A stretch of DNA of 64,000 nucleotides from Marinobacter gelidimuriae (GCF_000372805.1 NZ_KB889828.1:1-64000), one strand, 5' to 3'. Numbered from the stretch's first letter, positions 1 to 9,406 are shown. Numbers and translations are program-made. Notes: a model not told the origin generated them from the letters alone.

Positions 1-60
1 TTGCATGTGTTAAGCCTGCCGCCAGCGTTCAATCTGAGCCATGATCAAACTCTTCAGTTT
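1..60 (-). rRNA. rrs: 16S ribosomal RNA, 5' end (partial)
   Basis: Read on the minus strand from 60, the sequence begins AAACTGAAGAGTTTGATCAT and continues through the universally conserved start of bacterial 16S rRNA (the 27F primer region, then GAACGCTGGCGGCAGGC). Only the first ~60 nt lie in the window; the gene and the rest of the operon run off the left edge. The neighbouring leader, boxA and promoter support a real rRNA operon transcribed leftward. Confidence 0.97.
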
Positions 61-184
61 AAATCATACAAGATCCGAAGATCTTAAATCTGCTCAAGAC
101 AAAAACTCAATTCTTGACGAGTCGTTGACTTGGTATTTCTTACCGAAATACTCCCGTCAGCGCCCACACGAATTACTTGGTTGA

Positions 185-198
185 TTTTTTAAAGAGCG
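185..198 (-). promoter_or_regulatory. rRNA leader boxA-type antitermination element
   Basis: On the minus strand this reads CGCTCTTTAAAAAA, close to the boxA core TGCTCTTTAACAA, and it lies about 125 nt upstream of the 16S 5' end inside the transcribed leader. BoxA recruits the NusB/NusE antitermination complex in rRNA operons. The match and position are seen directly; function is inferred from the family. Confidence 0.75.
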
Positions 199-226
199 TT
201 TGAGCCGTGGCTCAATCAGGAGGCGA

Positions 227-254
227 ATCATACATCGTTTCGCTGCCCTGTCAA
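227..254 (-). promoter_or_regulatory. rRNA operon promoter (P1-like)
   Basis: On the minus strand a perfect -35 TTGACA (249-254) is followed by a 16-bp spacer and a -10 TATGAT (227-232), then a C/G-rich discriminator (TCGCCTCC). This is a strong sigma-70 promoter of the rRNA type; a GC-rich discriminator is the usual target of ppGpp/DksA control, and dksA and spoT are both in this window. Transcription would begin near 219 and run through boxA into 16S. The stretch 255-436 up to tyrS holds no convincing gene. Confidence 0.8.
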
Positions 255-436
255 CCGTTTTCGCGTTCAAAGTTTGAATCACATTTCCTAAACTTTTCAA
301 CGTCTTACCAAACAGTTTCCGCTTAATCTCTGCCCCCTCTAATCCGGGGTGTCCCTCAAGCGAAATGCGCATTCTACAGACTTCTCGGGACAGGTCAACG
401 GGGAAAGTGAAAAAAGCTCAAATCCCCGTCATCGGC

Positions 437-1639
437 CTATTTCACCATAGTAATACGCGCAACCTTCTTCTTGCCGGCCTGGATAACACAGGTGTCGCCT
501 TCAGCAAACATTCTGTCGCCCTCAAGCTTTACGCCATCTATAAAGACGGCACCACGGCCCAACACATCCCGCGCTGCTGCACCGTTCTTAACCAATCCGG
601 CCATACGCAGCACCGTGCCAATTGCCAACTGCTCCTGCCCCTCCAGCGCAACGCTTACCTCTGGCACGTTGTCGGGTATTTCGCCTAGCGTCACACGGTT
701 GCCCGCGGACTTGTGAGCAGTCTTCGCAGCTTCTTCATTATGGAAGCGGGTAATCAGTTCTTCTGCCAGCAGCTTCTTATAGTCCTGCGGGTTAGCTCCG
801 GAACTTACTTGGGCCTGAAACTCTTCTATTTCAGCCAGAGGCCGGAAGCTCAGCAATTCAAAGTAACGCCATAACAACTCATCGGGTACCGATAGCAGCT
901 TGGCGTACATTTCACCAGGCGCGTCATTCACACCCACATAGTTGCCCAACGACTTGGACATCTTCTGCACCCCATCCAGACCCTCAAGAATGGGCACCGT
1001 CAATATGACTTGCGGCTTCTGACCGTAGTTCTTCTGCAATGCCCGCCCCATCAGCAGGTTAAACTTCTGATCGGTGCCGCCCAGCTCGACGTCTGCCTCC
1101 AGGGCGACCGAATCGTATCCCTGAATGAGAGGGTATAGAAATTCGTGTATCGCAATCGGCTGACCACCGGTGTAACGCTTGTCAAAATCGTCGCGCTCGA
1201 GCATGCGAGCCACCGTGTACTGCCCCGCCAAAGCAATCATGTCGGCGGCGCTCATTTTGCTCATCCATTCGGAATTAAAAGCAACGCGGGTTTTGGCGGG
1301 GTCCAGAATTTTGAACACCTGCTCTTTATAGGTAACCGCATTAGCCGCTACCTGCTCACTGGTCAGCGGCGGCCGGGTAGCACTCTTGCCCGACGGGTCG
1401 CCAATCATACCGGTGAAGTCGCCGATCAGGAAAATGACTTCGTGACCCAAATCCTGGAACTGGCGCAGCTTGTTAATAAGCACCGTGTGGCCAAGATGAA
1501 GATCAGGCGCAGTGGGATCAAAACCAGCCTTAATACGCAGCGGGCGCCCTTCTTTAAGTTTGGCGACTAGCTCCTCCTCGGGAATTAGCTCGTCGATACC
1601 ACGCTTGATCAGCGCCAGCGATTCATCAATCGATGCCAT
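437..1639 (-). CDS. tyrS: Tyrosyl-tRNA synthetase
   Basis: Charges tRNA-Tyr with tyrosine in the cytoplasm. The ~400-residue protein has the class I signatures: a HIGH-type motif (PDLHLGH, about residue 50), KMSKS near residue 230 ([10 protein letters not shown]) and a C-terminal S4 RNA-binding domain of roughly 60 residues. The length and the direct fusion to S4 fit the TyrS type common in Pseudomonas and relatives. The ATG at 1639 is preferred because GAGGTGG (1647-1653) lies 7 nt upstream; a GTG two codons earlier would sit on top of that site. It is transcribed toward the rRNA operon and diverges from the M23 peptidase, as in Pseudomonas. Confidence 0.97.
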   Translation of the reverse strand: MASIDESLALIKRGIDELIPEEELVAKLKEGRPLRIKAGFDPTAPDLHLGHTVLINKLRQFQDLGHEVIFLIGDFTGMIGDPSGKSATRPPLTSEQVAANAVTYKEQVFKILDPAKTRVAFNSEWMSKMSAADMIALAGQYTVARMLERDDFDKRYTGGQPIAIHEFLYPLIQGYDSVALEADVELGGTDQKFNLLMGRALQKNYGQKPQVILTVPILEGLDGVQKMSKSLGNYVGVNDAPGEMYAKLLSVPDELLWRYFELLSFRPLAEIEEFQAQVSSGANPQDYKKLLAEELITRFHNEEAAKTAHKSAGNRVTLGEIPDNVPEVSVALEGQEQLAIGTVLRMAGLVKNGAAARDVLGRGAVFIDGVKLEGDRMFAEGDTCVIQAGKKKVARITMVK

Positions 1640-1828
1640 GAACACCCCACCTCATAATTTGACTTGAAACAGTTCCAGTTCACAGAGTTCGATAACAACC
1701 CTGCCTATTCGCCGCGACTTTGCTAAGATACAATTGTTCAATTTTTAACCATCACTGAGTAGTCGTGGCGACGCATTATAACAATCGCGCTCCGAGAAAT
1801 CCGCGCAACAAACACCGCAACTGTAATG

Positions 1829-1858
1829 TTGACGTCTGTTGCCGATGATTCTTATACG
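1829..1858 (+). promoter_or_regulatory. Possible promoter for the M23 peptidase gene
   Basis: TTGACG (1829-1834), an 18-bp spacer and TATACG (1853-1858) lie about 75 bp before the GTG start at 1933, in the 293-bp divergent gap with tyrS. The -10 is weak and the spacer long, so this is a candidate only. Nothing else gene-like was seen in the gap. Confidence 0.35.
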
Positions 1859-1932
1859 GTAATCTATCAGCTAGACTATTAAAATCAGATTTAATACAGC
1901 GGCACAAACTGCCGAAATATCGACTTAAACGG

Positions 1933-3384
1933 GTGAAATACGTGTTCAAAACATTCCCCAAGACCCACATTACCATCGTAGCAGCGGCCACCGTTGTTGT
2001 TACCACTGCCGTGCTGATGAGCCCGAGTGCAGATGTAGAAGCCAAGCGCATGTCCATCGCTCTTGATCTTGAATCGGGCGCAGCCACTACCGTTGTTACT
2101 ACTCCTTCTTCGGTACCAGCATCGTTAGCGCCTGGGGCACAAGCAAAAGCAACCCAAGCATCGAGCACCTCAACCAACGTAAATTCAAACCTGACAACTG
2201 CCGTCACGCCTTCGACCGCGCTTACAGCCGAAGCAGAGGAGGCCCTTCTCCCTAGCCATGGCAAGCCGACCATAGACTGGCAATTTTTTGATGTTCGCTC
2301 GGGTGATACTCTATCGACTCTGTTCAAAAAAGCCGGCTTTAACGATGGCATTATGCTGTCGGTTATTCACGGAGCAGGCGAAGCGAAGAAACTGCAGCGC
2401 CTCTACGCTGGTGAAACCATCCGCTTCGCCACGGATTCTGAAGGTGCCCTTACAGGGGTTGAGCTGCAACGCAGCAAACTGGAGCGTTTAAGCATAACCC
2501 TTGGCGCAAACGGCTTCACTGGCAAAAAAGTGGTTCGAGAGCCAGAGGTACGAACAGCGTTTGCCAAAGGCACCATCGATGGCTCCCTTTATCTGGCCGC
2601 CCGCGCCGCCGGTATGGACGACCGGCTAACGATGGAAATGTCTGGCATTTTTGGCTGGGACATCGATTTTGTATACGACGTGCGCAAGGGCGATCGCTTT
2701 GAAGTGGTTTACGAAGACCTGTATCTGGACGGCGAGAAATTTGGCAGTGGACGCATCCTGTCGGCGAACTTCGTTAATCGCGGCGAAGACAACATCGCCA
2801 TGTTGTACACAGACGCTCAGGGTGACACCGATTACTACAGCCCCACCGGCAGAAGTATGCGCAAAGCCTTTTTGCGCGTACCACTGAACGCGCGGGTTTC
2901 GTCATCCTTTAACTTGCAGCGCCGGCATCCGGTATTGGATGTTGTCAGGCCCCACGAAGGCACCGACTATGCAGCCCCCCCCGGAACACCCATTAAAGCG
3001 GTGGGCAACGGGCGGATCAAATTTGCCGGCTGGAAAGGCGGTTACGGCCGTACGGTTGTGTTGTCACACGGCGACAATATTACAACGCTTTATGCCCACA
3101 TGAGCAAACTTGGCAAAGGCATCAAAAATGGCGGGCGAGTTAAGCAAGGTGAAACCATCGGTTACGTTGGCTCTTCCGGCATGGTCACAGGCCCGCACTT
3201 GCACTATGAATTCCGGGTTAACGGTGCACCGCGCAACTCACGCACCGTTAAGTTGCCAGACGCCAAGCCTATTCCAAAAACCGAACTGGCCCGCTTCAAG
3301 AAATTCACTCAGCAACAGCTGGCACAGCTAGACGATTTGCGCGGTAACGAAAAACAGTCTTTGACTCTGGCTTCAGGGAAGTAA
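1933..3384 (+). CDS. M23-family murein endopeptidase (MepM/OapA-like)
   Basis: Predicted periplasmic peptidoglycan endopeptidase of 483 residues. A hydrophobic N-terminal segment (residues ~13-30, rich in Ala/Val/Thr) is a signal anchor, followed by a low-complexity Thr/Ser/Ala linker to ~110, a LysM/OapA-like region beginning VRSGDTLSTLFKKAG, and a C-terminal M23 domain (~320-430). The zinc ligands are visible in HEGTDYA and in GPHLHYEF. The start is GTG at 1933; no strong ribosome-binding site is seen, and another GTG lies three codons in. It is followed 2 nt later by anmK, so cell-wall cleavage and recovery of anhydromuropeptide sugar are linked. MepM is the closest known relative by domain order; exact cross-link specificity is not evident. 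Confidence 0.9.
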   Translation: MKYVFKTFPKTHITIVAAATVVVTTAVLMSPSADVEAKRMSIALDLESGAATTVVTTPSSVPASLAPGAQAKATQASSTSTNVNSNLTTAVTPSTALTAEAEEALLPSHGKPTIDWQFFDVRSGDTLSTLFKKAGFNDGIMLSVIHGAGEAKKLQRLYAGETIRFATDSEGALTGVELQRSKLERLSITLGANGFTGKKVVREPEVRTAFAKGTIDGSLYLAARAAGMDDRLTMEMSGIFGWDIDFVYDVRKGDRFEVVYEDLYLDGEKFGSGRILSANFVNRGEDNIAMLYTDAQGDTDYYSPTGRSMRKAFLRVPLNARVSSSFNLQRRHPVLDVVRPHEGTDYAAPPGTPIKAVGNGRIKFAGWKGGYGRTVVLSHGDNITTLYAHMSKLGKGIKNGGRVKQGETIGYVGSSGMVTGPHLHYEFRVNGAPRNSRTVKLPDAKPIPKTELARFKKFTQQQLAQLDDLRGNEKQSLTLASGK

Positions 3385-3386
3385 AC

Positions 3387-4484
3387 ATGACCGCCTGGAT
3401 AGGGCTGATGTCAGGCACCAGCATGGACGGCATAGACGCCGTGCTGGTGTCGTTTGAAACCAACACCATAGAATTTCACGCCCGCCACACCCTGGCCTAC
3501 CCCGCCGAACTTCGATCCAGGCTAGAACTGGCCGCCCAGAATCACGCAACACCCGACGAGTTGGGTGAGCTGGATACACTGACGGGCCAGTTGTTTGCCA
3601 AGGCTGCCAACACCGTTATTCAGCAATCCGGCATACCTGTAGAGAGTATTGGCGCGGTGGGCAGCCATGGCCAGACAATACGCCACCAGCCTAGCGGCAG
3701 CGCACCATTTTCCCTGCAAATTGCTAACCCAAGCATTATCGCCGAGTACACCGGAGTCGCGACCGTTGCCGATTTTCGTCGCCGCGACATGGCCGCTGGA
3801 GGGCAAGGCGCGCCGCTGATGCCACTGTTTCACCAGTCATTCTTCAGCAGCGTAGAGGAAGATCGCTGCATCATCAATTTGGGCGGCATTGCTAATATTA
3901 CCTGGCTACCGAGAGCCGGAACAGGAAGCGTTTACGGGTTTGATACAGGCCCGGCCAATGCCCTGTTAGATGCCTGGTGTGCCGACCAGACTGGCCGTCA
4001 TTTTGACTGTGACGGCCGCTTGGCCGAAGAAGGCATTGTCAACGAGGCGTTGCTTGGTGATTTTTTTACTGACGCCTACTTTGCAAGCCCGGCACCAAAA
4101 AGTACCGGCAAAGAACGCTTTAATCTAGGCTGGATAAAAACCCGGCTGCAGCGTTACCCGGACTTACGTGCCTCCGATGTGCAGCGCACACTACTACAGC
4201 TTACGGTGCTCAGTATTGCCCGGCAGATGCCACAATCGACGGCGTTTACAGTGTATGTGTGTGGCGGCGGGGCGCTGAACCCTGTGTTAATGCGCGAACT
4301 GTCCCGGGCGCTTAGCCCGGCTGCCGTGTGCAGCACTGAGGAACTTGGGCTCGACCCGCAATGGGTGGAACCTGTCGGATTTGCCTGGCTGGCTCGCCGC
4401 ACCGTTCTGGGACTGAGTGGCAACCTGCCAGAAGTAACCGGCGCCAGCGGGCCGAAAGTATTGGGAGCCATCTACCCAGCCTGA
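3387..4484 (+). CDS. anmK: Anhydro-N-acetylmuramic acid kinase
   Basis: Phosphorylates and opens 1,6-anhydro-N-acetylmuramic acid to MurNAc-6-phosphate during cell-wall recycling. The 365-residue protein starts WIGLMSGTSMDGIDAVLV, the family's N-terminal phosphate-binding signature, and contains GSHGQTIRHQP, NLGGIANITWLP and GFDTGPANALLD, all typical of AnmK. It starts 2 nt after the M23 endopeptidase stop, so the two are almost certainly cotranscribed. It converges on erpA downstream. Length matches the family. Confidence 0.97.
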   Translation: MTAWIGLMSGTSMDGIDAVLVSFETNTIEFHARHTLAYPAELRSRLELAAQNHATPDELGELDTLTGQLFAKAANTVIQQSGIPVESIGAVGSHGQTIRHQPSGSAPFSLQIANPSIIAEYTGVATVADFRRRDMAAGGQGAPLMPLFHQSFFSSVEEDRCIINLGGIANITWLPRAGTGSVYGFDTGPANALLDAWCADQTGRHFDCDGRLAEEGIVNEALLGDFFTDAYFASPAPKSTGKERFNLGWIKTRLQRYPDLRASDVQRTLLQLTVLSIARQMPQSTAFTVYVCGGGALNPVLMRELSRALSPAAVCSTEELGLDPQWVEPVGFAWLARRTVLGLSGNLPEVTGASGPKVLGAIYPA

Positions 4485-4555
4485 CGAATGCCGAGCTCCA
4501 ACAGCTCATCACCCAATGCCGGCAGCCAATAGACAACGCCAACAGTCTGTTAGAT

Positions 4556-4909
4556 TTAGATGGAGAAGGAACTGCCGCAGCCGCAAGTGGCGCTGGCGTT
4601 GGGGTTATTCACCACAAATTGTGATCCCTGTAGACCTTCCAGATAATCGACTGTAGAACCTACCAAATACTGATAACTCATCGGGTCTACCAGTAATTTC
4701 ACGCCGTCGCGCTCGATAATTGTGTCTTCATCGTCTTGGGCGTCATCGAATGAAAACCCGTACTGAAAGCCAGAACACCCTCCACCGGTTACATACACCC
4801 GCAACTTGAGGTCGGCGTTGCCTTCTTCATCAATAAGCTCTTTGGCTTTGGCCGCCGCACTGTCACTGAAAAACAGCGGGGCTGATACCTGTTGCTGAAC
4901 TACGCTCAA
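4556..4909 (-). CDS. erpA: Iron-sulfur cluster insertion protein ErpA
   Basis: A-type carrier that delivers Fe-S clusters to apoproteins such as IspG. The 117-residue protein shows the three conserved cysteines of the HesB/IscA fold: one in [11 protein letters not shown] and two in the C-terminal [10 protein letters not shown]. Start is TTG at 4909 with GGAGG five bases upstream. A promoter with an IscR-type operator lies immediately upstream (4943-4975), which agrees with known IscR control of erpA in Escherichia coli. Confidence 0.95.
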   Translation of the reverse strand: MSVVQQQVSAPLFFSDSAAAKAKELIDEEGNADLKLRVYVTGGGCSGFQYGFSFDDAQDDEDTIIERDGVKLLVDPMSYQYLVGSTVDYLEGLQGSQFVVNNPNASATCGCGSSFSI

Positions 4910-4942
4910 GTTCGCCTCCGGAATGTTGGCTGAATTTTAATG

Positions 4943-4975
4943 ATTATCGTATTCCTGACTAAAACAATCAACTAT
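4943..4975 (-). promoter_or_regulatory. erpA promoter with type-1 IscR-like operator
   Basis: On the minus strand TTGATT (4966-4971), a 17-bp spacer and GATAAT (4943-4948) form a sigma-70 promoter. Overlapping the -35 and spacer (4951-4975) is a 25-bp sequence matching the E. coli type-1 IscR consensus (ATASYYGACTRWWWYAGTCRRSTAT, from memory) at 23 of 25 positions. Binding of cluster-loaded IscR here would occlude RNA polymerase, so erpA should rise when clusters are scarce. No other gene is seen in the 225-bp gap to argC. Confidence 0.7.
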
Positions 4976-5134
4976 TACCAGAGCGCAAACATTGCGCAGC
5001 GCGACGCCTCTGCCCGCGGGCTAGTTCGCCACCAGTTTGCTCCATAAAAAAGTACGCTTGGCCTGCACGTTTTGTTGTTTAAAGGCAGAGTTAACAACCC
5101 TTGAGCCCCGCGCCAGCAGTTCGCTTTGCGGCTC

Positions 5135-6169
5135 TCATGGCAGCATGGCTGGCGCTTCCAGGCCCATGGTTTCGGGCAGGCCAAACATGACGTTCATATT
5201 CTGTACGGCCTGACCGGCAGCACCCTTCACCAGATTATCAATCACCGAGGTAACAATAATCACGTTGCTGTTTTCCTGGCGGTGCAGCGCCATGCGGCAG
5301 TGATTCGCGCCGCGCACACTGCGGGTTTCCGGGTGACTGCCAAACGGCATTACATCCACAAAGGGCTCATCGCGATAACGCTCTTCGTACAATTCCTGCA
5401 GCCGGTCAAAATCGCCTAGGTCATGCAATTCAGCGTAAAGCGTTGCTTCTATGCCGCGAATCATTGGCACCAAGTGCGGCACAAATGTAACGCCCACCGC
5501 GGTTCCTGCGGCCTGGCTCAAGCCTTGGCGAATTTCCGGCAGGTGGCGATGGCCAGACGCGCCATAGGCTTTGAAACTTTCACCAACCTCGCCGTGCAAC
5601 ATACCCACACTGGGCTGACGGCCCGCACCACTGGAGCCCGATTTGGCGTCGGCAATTAAGCGGGAGCTGTCTACCAGCCTGTTTTCCAACAAAGGCAGAA
5701 AACCCAGTTGCACCGCAGTAGGATAACAACCGGGGTTAGCCACCAGCTGGGCATCATAGAGTTCACTGCGCACGACTTCGGGCAGACCGTAAACGGCCTT
5801 TTCCGCCCACTCCGGACACTCATGTGGCATACCATACCATTTGGCCCACACGTCCAGATTTTTCAAGCGGAAATCGGCCGACAAATCCACGACGCGCACA
5901 CCCGCTGCCATCAACTCCGGCACCATTCGCATGGCTACACCGTGTGGCGTGGCAAAAAACACCAGATCACATTGGCAAAGTACAGCAACATCGGGTTCTG
6001 AAAACGCCAGATCAAAGTGGCCGCGCAGATTTGGGTAAAGGTCAGAAACGGGCATACCCGCTTCCGAACGCGAGGTAATGCAATGCACTTGTGCCTGGGG
6101 ATGCACCGCCAGAACCCTCAACAATTCCACGCCGGTGTATCCGGTGCCACCTACAATACCTACTTTCAT
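5135..6169 (-). CDS. argC: N-acetyl-gamma-glutamyl-phosphate reductase
   Basis: Third step of arginine biosynthesis: NADPH-dependent reduction of N-acetyl-glutamyl phosphate to the semialdehyde. The ~344-residue protein starts [18 protein letters not shown] (NAD(P)-binding GxxGxxG) and carries the catalytic cysteine in [15 protein letters not shown] at 6169 is chosen; a GTG one codon earlier (6172) is equally possible because a GGGAG sits 7 to 10 nt away. It is monocistronic here and diverges from the ClC channel gene across a ~180-bp gap. Confidence 0.96.
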   Translation of the reverse strand: MKVGIVGGTGYTGVELLRVLAVHPQAQVHCITSRSEAGMPVSDLYPNLRGHFDLAFSEPDVAVLCQCDLVFFATPHGVAMRMVPELMAAGVRVVDLSADFRLKNLDVWAKWYGMPHECPEWAEKAVYGLPEVVRSELYDAQLVANPGCYPTAVQLGFLPLLENRLVDSSRLIADAKSGSSGAGRQPSVGMLHGEVGESFKAYGASGHRHLPEIRQGLSQAAGTAVGVTFVPHLVPMIRGIEATLYAELHDLGDFDRLQELYEERYRDEPFVDVMPFGSHPETRSVRGANHCRMALHRQENSNVIIVTSVIDNLVKGAAGQAVQNMNVMFGLPETMGLEAPAMLP

Positions 6170-6349
6170 CACGTTTAAGCTCCCACTCGTCTGTTTCCTG
6201 AAATTGCATTTTTAACCATCATTCTATCATGATAAGCCAACCGCTTATTGCAGCCCTGACCGAGGTGGCTACAATACCAAAGACAGTCTGCGCCGGATTA
6301 GTACCGGTATGAAAATCATCAACCGGCCCAGGCCCTGCATGCACCCCTT

Positions 6350-8140
6350 ATGATCCGTTCCACACGCCAGCTAATGGCGAAAATGAAAGCCAGTTTCCGG
6401 CGCCGGTTATCCGGGGCAGATGCGCTGCCGCAACTAGCCTTGCTGGGCCTGCTTTCCGGCTTGATCACCGGCGGCGTTATTCTGATCTTCCGCCTCGCCA
6501 TTGAATGGCCCTTGAAATATTTTCTACCCGGGGATGGAGCCGGGGCTTTTCCCTCCGAGGCTTTCGAGGGTCTGGATGTTGTTACACGGGGAGTTTTACC
6601 TCTGGTCGGCGCGCTTGGCCTTGGCTTGCTGTTGCATCGTCTGGCAACTCATGACCGTAAAGTCGGTGTTGTTCATGTTATGGAACGCCTGAACTACCAC
6701 CAGGGCTATATCACTGCCAAAAGCGCCTTTATTCAGTTCATTGTAGGCGTTGCAACCGTTGTTACCGGGCAATCTGCAGGCCGGGAAGGGCCCGCCGTTC
6801 ATTTGGGGGCGGCTTTTTCAAGTTTGATGGGTCAGTGGATGCGGCTGCCCAACAACAGCATCCGCACCCTGGTGGCCTGCGGCTGCGCTGCGGCCATATC
6901 GGCATCGTTCAACACGCCTATTGCAGGGGTGATTTTCGCGATGGAAGTGGTGATGATGGAATACACCATCGCCGGCTTCACACCCATCATTCTTGCGGCC
7001 GTCAGCGCCGCGATAGTCACCCAGATCGTGTACGGCCCAGATCCCGCGTTTAATGTTCCTGCACTGATGACGAACTCACTCCTCGAGATACCCTGGATTT
7101 TGGTCATTGCAGTCATTATTGGTGTTGCAGCGGCGCTTTTTATTTACCTGGTGGAATCCATGGGGCGCTTCAGCCACCGTCCCATCTTATTACGCGTCAT
7201 TATTGCCGGCGTTCTAATGGTTCCCTTCGCTATTTTCGTACCCCAAACCATGGGGATCGGCTACGACACGGTCAATGACGCCATAAACGGCGGACTCGGC
7301 TTCTGGCTGCTCTTGAGCGTGGGCGTCGCAAAGCTCTTGATTACCGCTCTAACGGTTGGCCTGGGTATGCCCAGCAGCATCATAGGGCCGACGCTTTTCA
7401 TGGGCGCGACGCTCGGCGGAGCCATGGGATTGATCGGTGCAGAAATCATGCCGGGCCACACCTCGTCTGTTGGTTTTTACGCCATGCTGGGCATGGGCGC
7501 GATGATGGGCGCGGTATTGCAGGCGCCTTTAGCGGCGCTGATGGCCTTGATGGAGTTAACCCGTAACCCCAATATTATTTTGCCGGGCATGCTCATTATC
7601 ACCACCTCAAGCCTGGTGACCAGCGAAGCGTTTGGCCGTAAATCGCTATTTTTGACCATTCTCAAATCCCAGGGCCTGAGCTATCAGAACTCTCCGGTGA
7701 TTCAAGCATTGCGGCGGGTATCGGTGGCAGCCATCATGGATAAGAGTATCCTGCGTATCCAACGTCGGCTGACGCCGGAAGAAGCCCGTAAAATCCTGAA
7801 ATCCGAGCCTAAGTGGCTGATAATTGAAGGCAGCAGCGGACCAACGTCGCTGATGCCGGCGGTAGATCTGGCACGTTTTCTGGAGGACAGCGAAAAACTG
7901 CTGAAAACCGAAGACCAGCCCCTGCCCGAGCAGATTAATCTGATGGACATACCGGCAAATCGTCGCGACCTGGCGCCGGTGCAATATCAGGCCACGCTTG
8001 AAGAGGCATTGTATGAATTTGATAACAGCAGCGCAGAAGCTTTGTATGTTCAGCGTTATGTGGCGCCAATGATCCAGAGAATTTATGGCGTTGTGCTGAA
8101 ATCAGATATCGAAAGTTACTATCAATATCGGCGGAGTTAG
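6350..8140 (+). CDS. ClC-family chloride channel/transporter
   Basis: Integral membrane anion protein of 596 residues, about ten or more hydrophobic helices over residues 25-430 followed by a ~150-residue cytoplasmic tail that is CBS-like only in outline. The gating-glutamate motif GREGPAVHLGA is present. The usual GSGIP segment is replaced by KVGVVHVM, and the position of E. coli ClcA Glu203 (the internal proton glutamate) is valine in FAMEVVMMEY, as in eukaryotic ClC channels. It may therefore be a passive channel rather than a 2Cl-/H+ exchanger; this is inference. hemJ starts 2 nt after its stop. Confidence 0.88.
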   Translation: MIRSTRQLMAKMKASFRRRLSGADALPQLALLGLLSGLITGGVILIFRLAIEWPLKYFLPGDGAGAFPSEAFEGLDVVTRGVLPLVGALGLGLLLHRLATHDRKVGVVHVMERLNYHQGYITAKSAFIQFIVGVATVVTGQSAGREGPAVHLGAAFSSLMGQWMRLPNNSIRTLVACGCAAAISASFNTPIAGVIFAMEVVMMEYTIAGFTPIILAAVSAAIVTQIVYGPDPAFNVPALMTNSLLEIPWILVIAVIIGVAAALFIYLVESMGRFSHRPILLRVIIAGVLMVPFAIFVPQTMGIGYDTVNDAINGGLGFWLLLSVGVAKLLITALTVGLGMPSSIIGPTLFMGATLGGAMGLIGAEIMPGHTSSVGFYAMLGMGAMMGAVLQAPLAALMALMELTRNPNIILPGMLIITTSSLVTSEAFGRKSLFLTILKSQGLSYQNSPVIQALRRVSVAAIMDKSILRIQRRLTPEEARKILKSEPKWLIIEGSSGPTSLMPAVDLARFLEDSEKLLKTEDQPLPEQINLMDIPANRRDLAPVQYQATLEEALYEFDNSSAEALYVQRYVAPMIQRIYGVVLKSDIESYYQYRRS

Positions 8141-8142
8141 AC

Positions 8143-8565
8143 ATGCTTTGGGTTAAGGCTTTTCACATAATTTCGATGGTGTGCTGGTTTGCCGGCATTT
8201 TTTACCTTCCACGACTCTTTGTTTACCACGCGGCCTGCGAAGACGAACCGGGCCGCGAACGCTTCAAAATCATGGAGCGCAAGCTGTATCGCGGGATTAC
8301 CACTCCGTCTATGATTGCCACCGTATTTTTTGGCGTGTGGCTGATCAGCTATAACGCGTCTGGCTACTTCAGCCAAGGCTGGTTGCACGTCAAACTCGTA
8401 TTAGTGGCGCTGTTGATCGTTTATCACTTTTACTGTGGCCACTTGGTCAAAGTGTTCCGCGACGATCGCAACACCCGCGGCCACGTGTTTTACCGCTGGT
8501 TTAACGAATTGCCCGTATTTGTGCTGCTGGCGGTGGTTATTCTTGCGGTTGTACGGCCATTCTAG
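8143..8565 (+). CDS. hemJ: Protoporphyrinogen IX oxidase HemJ
   Basis: Small membrane protein of 140 residues with four predicted transmembrane helices, matching the HemJ (UPF0093/CopD-related) family that oxidises protoporphyrinogen IX in the penultimate step of heme synthesis in bacteria lacking HemG/HemY. The conserved His in the first helix (WVKAFHIISMVCWFAG) and the LYRGITTPSM segment are visible. It begins 2 nt after the ClC gene and precedes thiD-thiE-hemL, so a second tetrapyrrole gene (hemL) lies in the same run. Confidence 0.93.
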   Translation: MLWVKAFHIISMVCWFAGIFYLPRLFVYHAACEDEPGRERFKIMERKLYRGITTPSMIATVFFGVWLISYNASGYFSQGWLHVKLVLVALLIVYHFYCGHLVKVFRDDRNTRGHVFYRWFNELPVFVLLAVVILAVVRPF

Positions 8566-8617
8566 GCCGCCACTACACTATTATTCTCAACAACAATCTC
8601 AGCGCAAGGAGAGAGCC

Positions 8618-9406
8618 ATCAAACTCCGCAGCCGTCCTCAAGTATTGATTTTGTCCGGGCTGGACCCCTCCGGCGGTGCCGGTGTGCAAGCCGACATTCA
8701 GTCTGTTACTTCCCTGGGCTGTCATCCGCTGCCAGTGCTGACTTGCCTGACCGTGCAAAACACCCGCGACGTTTATGCTGCGGTGCCGGTTGACGCCGAT
8801 CTGATTCGTCGTCAACTTGAATGCCTGGCTGGCGACACGCCTATTCACGCCGTAAAAACCGGCGCCCTGGGTAATGCTGACGTGGTGGACGTGCTGGTAG
8901 AATTTGTTCGCAAACGCCCGCACATACCGCTGATTGTAGACCCTGTGATTAAAGCCGCCGGCGGCGGTGATCTGGCAGATTCGGAACTCATTAATGCCAT
9001 GCTGACGCGGCTGTTCCCTTTGGCGGAAATGATCACGCCCAATGGCGTGGAACTGGAATTGCTGACCGGCGAACCTGATCCGCAAAAAGCCGCCGCGAAA
9101 CTCCAGCTAGCTGGCTGCCGTGACGTGCTAGCCACAGGTGGCCACGGCACCGGCGAAACCATCATCAATGTGCTGTACCGCCGTGATGCCGAGCCCGAGC
9201 GTTGGCATATCGAGCGTATTGGTGGCGAATATCACGGCACCGGTTGCACGCTGGCATCCTCGATTGCCGCAGGCCGCGCCTGTGGCCTGTCGCAGCGCGC
9301 CGCTATCACGCAAGCGCAGAACTACGTGCACCGTGCAATCCTTCAGGCGCTGAAAGTGGGTGAGGGGCAACCTGTGCCCGATCGGGGGATTCTATGGCAA
9401 CATTAA
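8618..9406 (+). CDS. thiD: Hydroxymethylpyrimidine/phosphomethylpyrimidine kinase, apparent ATC start
   Basis: Phosphorylates HMP to HMP-PP in thiamine synthesis. The family N-terminus (RPQVLILSGLDPSGGAG) and the C-terminal anion-hole motif EYHGTGCTLASSIAAG are clear. No ATG, GTG or TTG fits the start: the only upstream ATG in frame (8435) lies inside hemJ and would add 61 alien residues. A strong ribosome-binding site AAGGAG (8606-8611) is followed after 6 nt by ATC (8618), which gives 262 residues, the normal length. ATC initiation (known but rare, IF3-sensitive) is the best reading; an ATG-to-ATC change or sequencing error is the alternative. thiE overlaps its end by 13 nt. Confidence 0.9.
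   Translation: MKLRSRPQVLILSGLDPSGGAGVQADIQSVTSLGCHPLPVLTCLTVQNTRDVYAAVPVDADLIRRQLECLAGDTPIHAVKTGALGNADVVDVLVEFVRKRPHIPLIVDPVIKAAGGGDLADSELINAMLTRLFPLAEMITPNGVELELLTGEPDPQKAAAKLQLAGCRDVLATGGHGTGETIINVLYRRDAEPERWHIERIGGEYHGTGCTLASSIAAGRACGLSQRAAITQAQNYVHRAILQALKVGEGQPVPDRGILWQH

Noticed and set aside
157-372. 71-codon frame upstream of 16S
   Set aside because: It lies inside the rRNA promoter and leader and has no ribosome-binding site or recognisable protein features.
1646-1932. Extra small gene in the tyrS/M23 gap
   Set aside because: No frame with a start and ribosome-binding site or coding character was seen on either strand.
8566-8617. TPP riboswitch before thiD
   Set aside because: The thiamine pair lacks the CTGAGA/ACC..GACCTGA core; only the ribosome-binding site is present.
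8435-8617. N-terminal extension of thiD from ATG 8435
   Set aside because: It lies inside hemJ in another frame and has no resemblance to ThiD.
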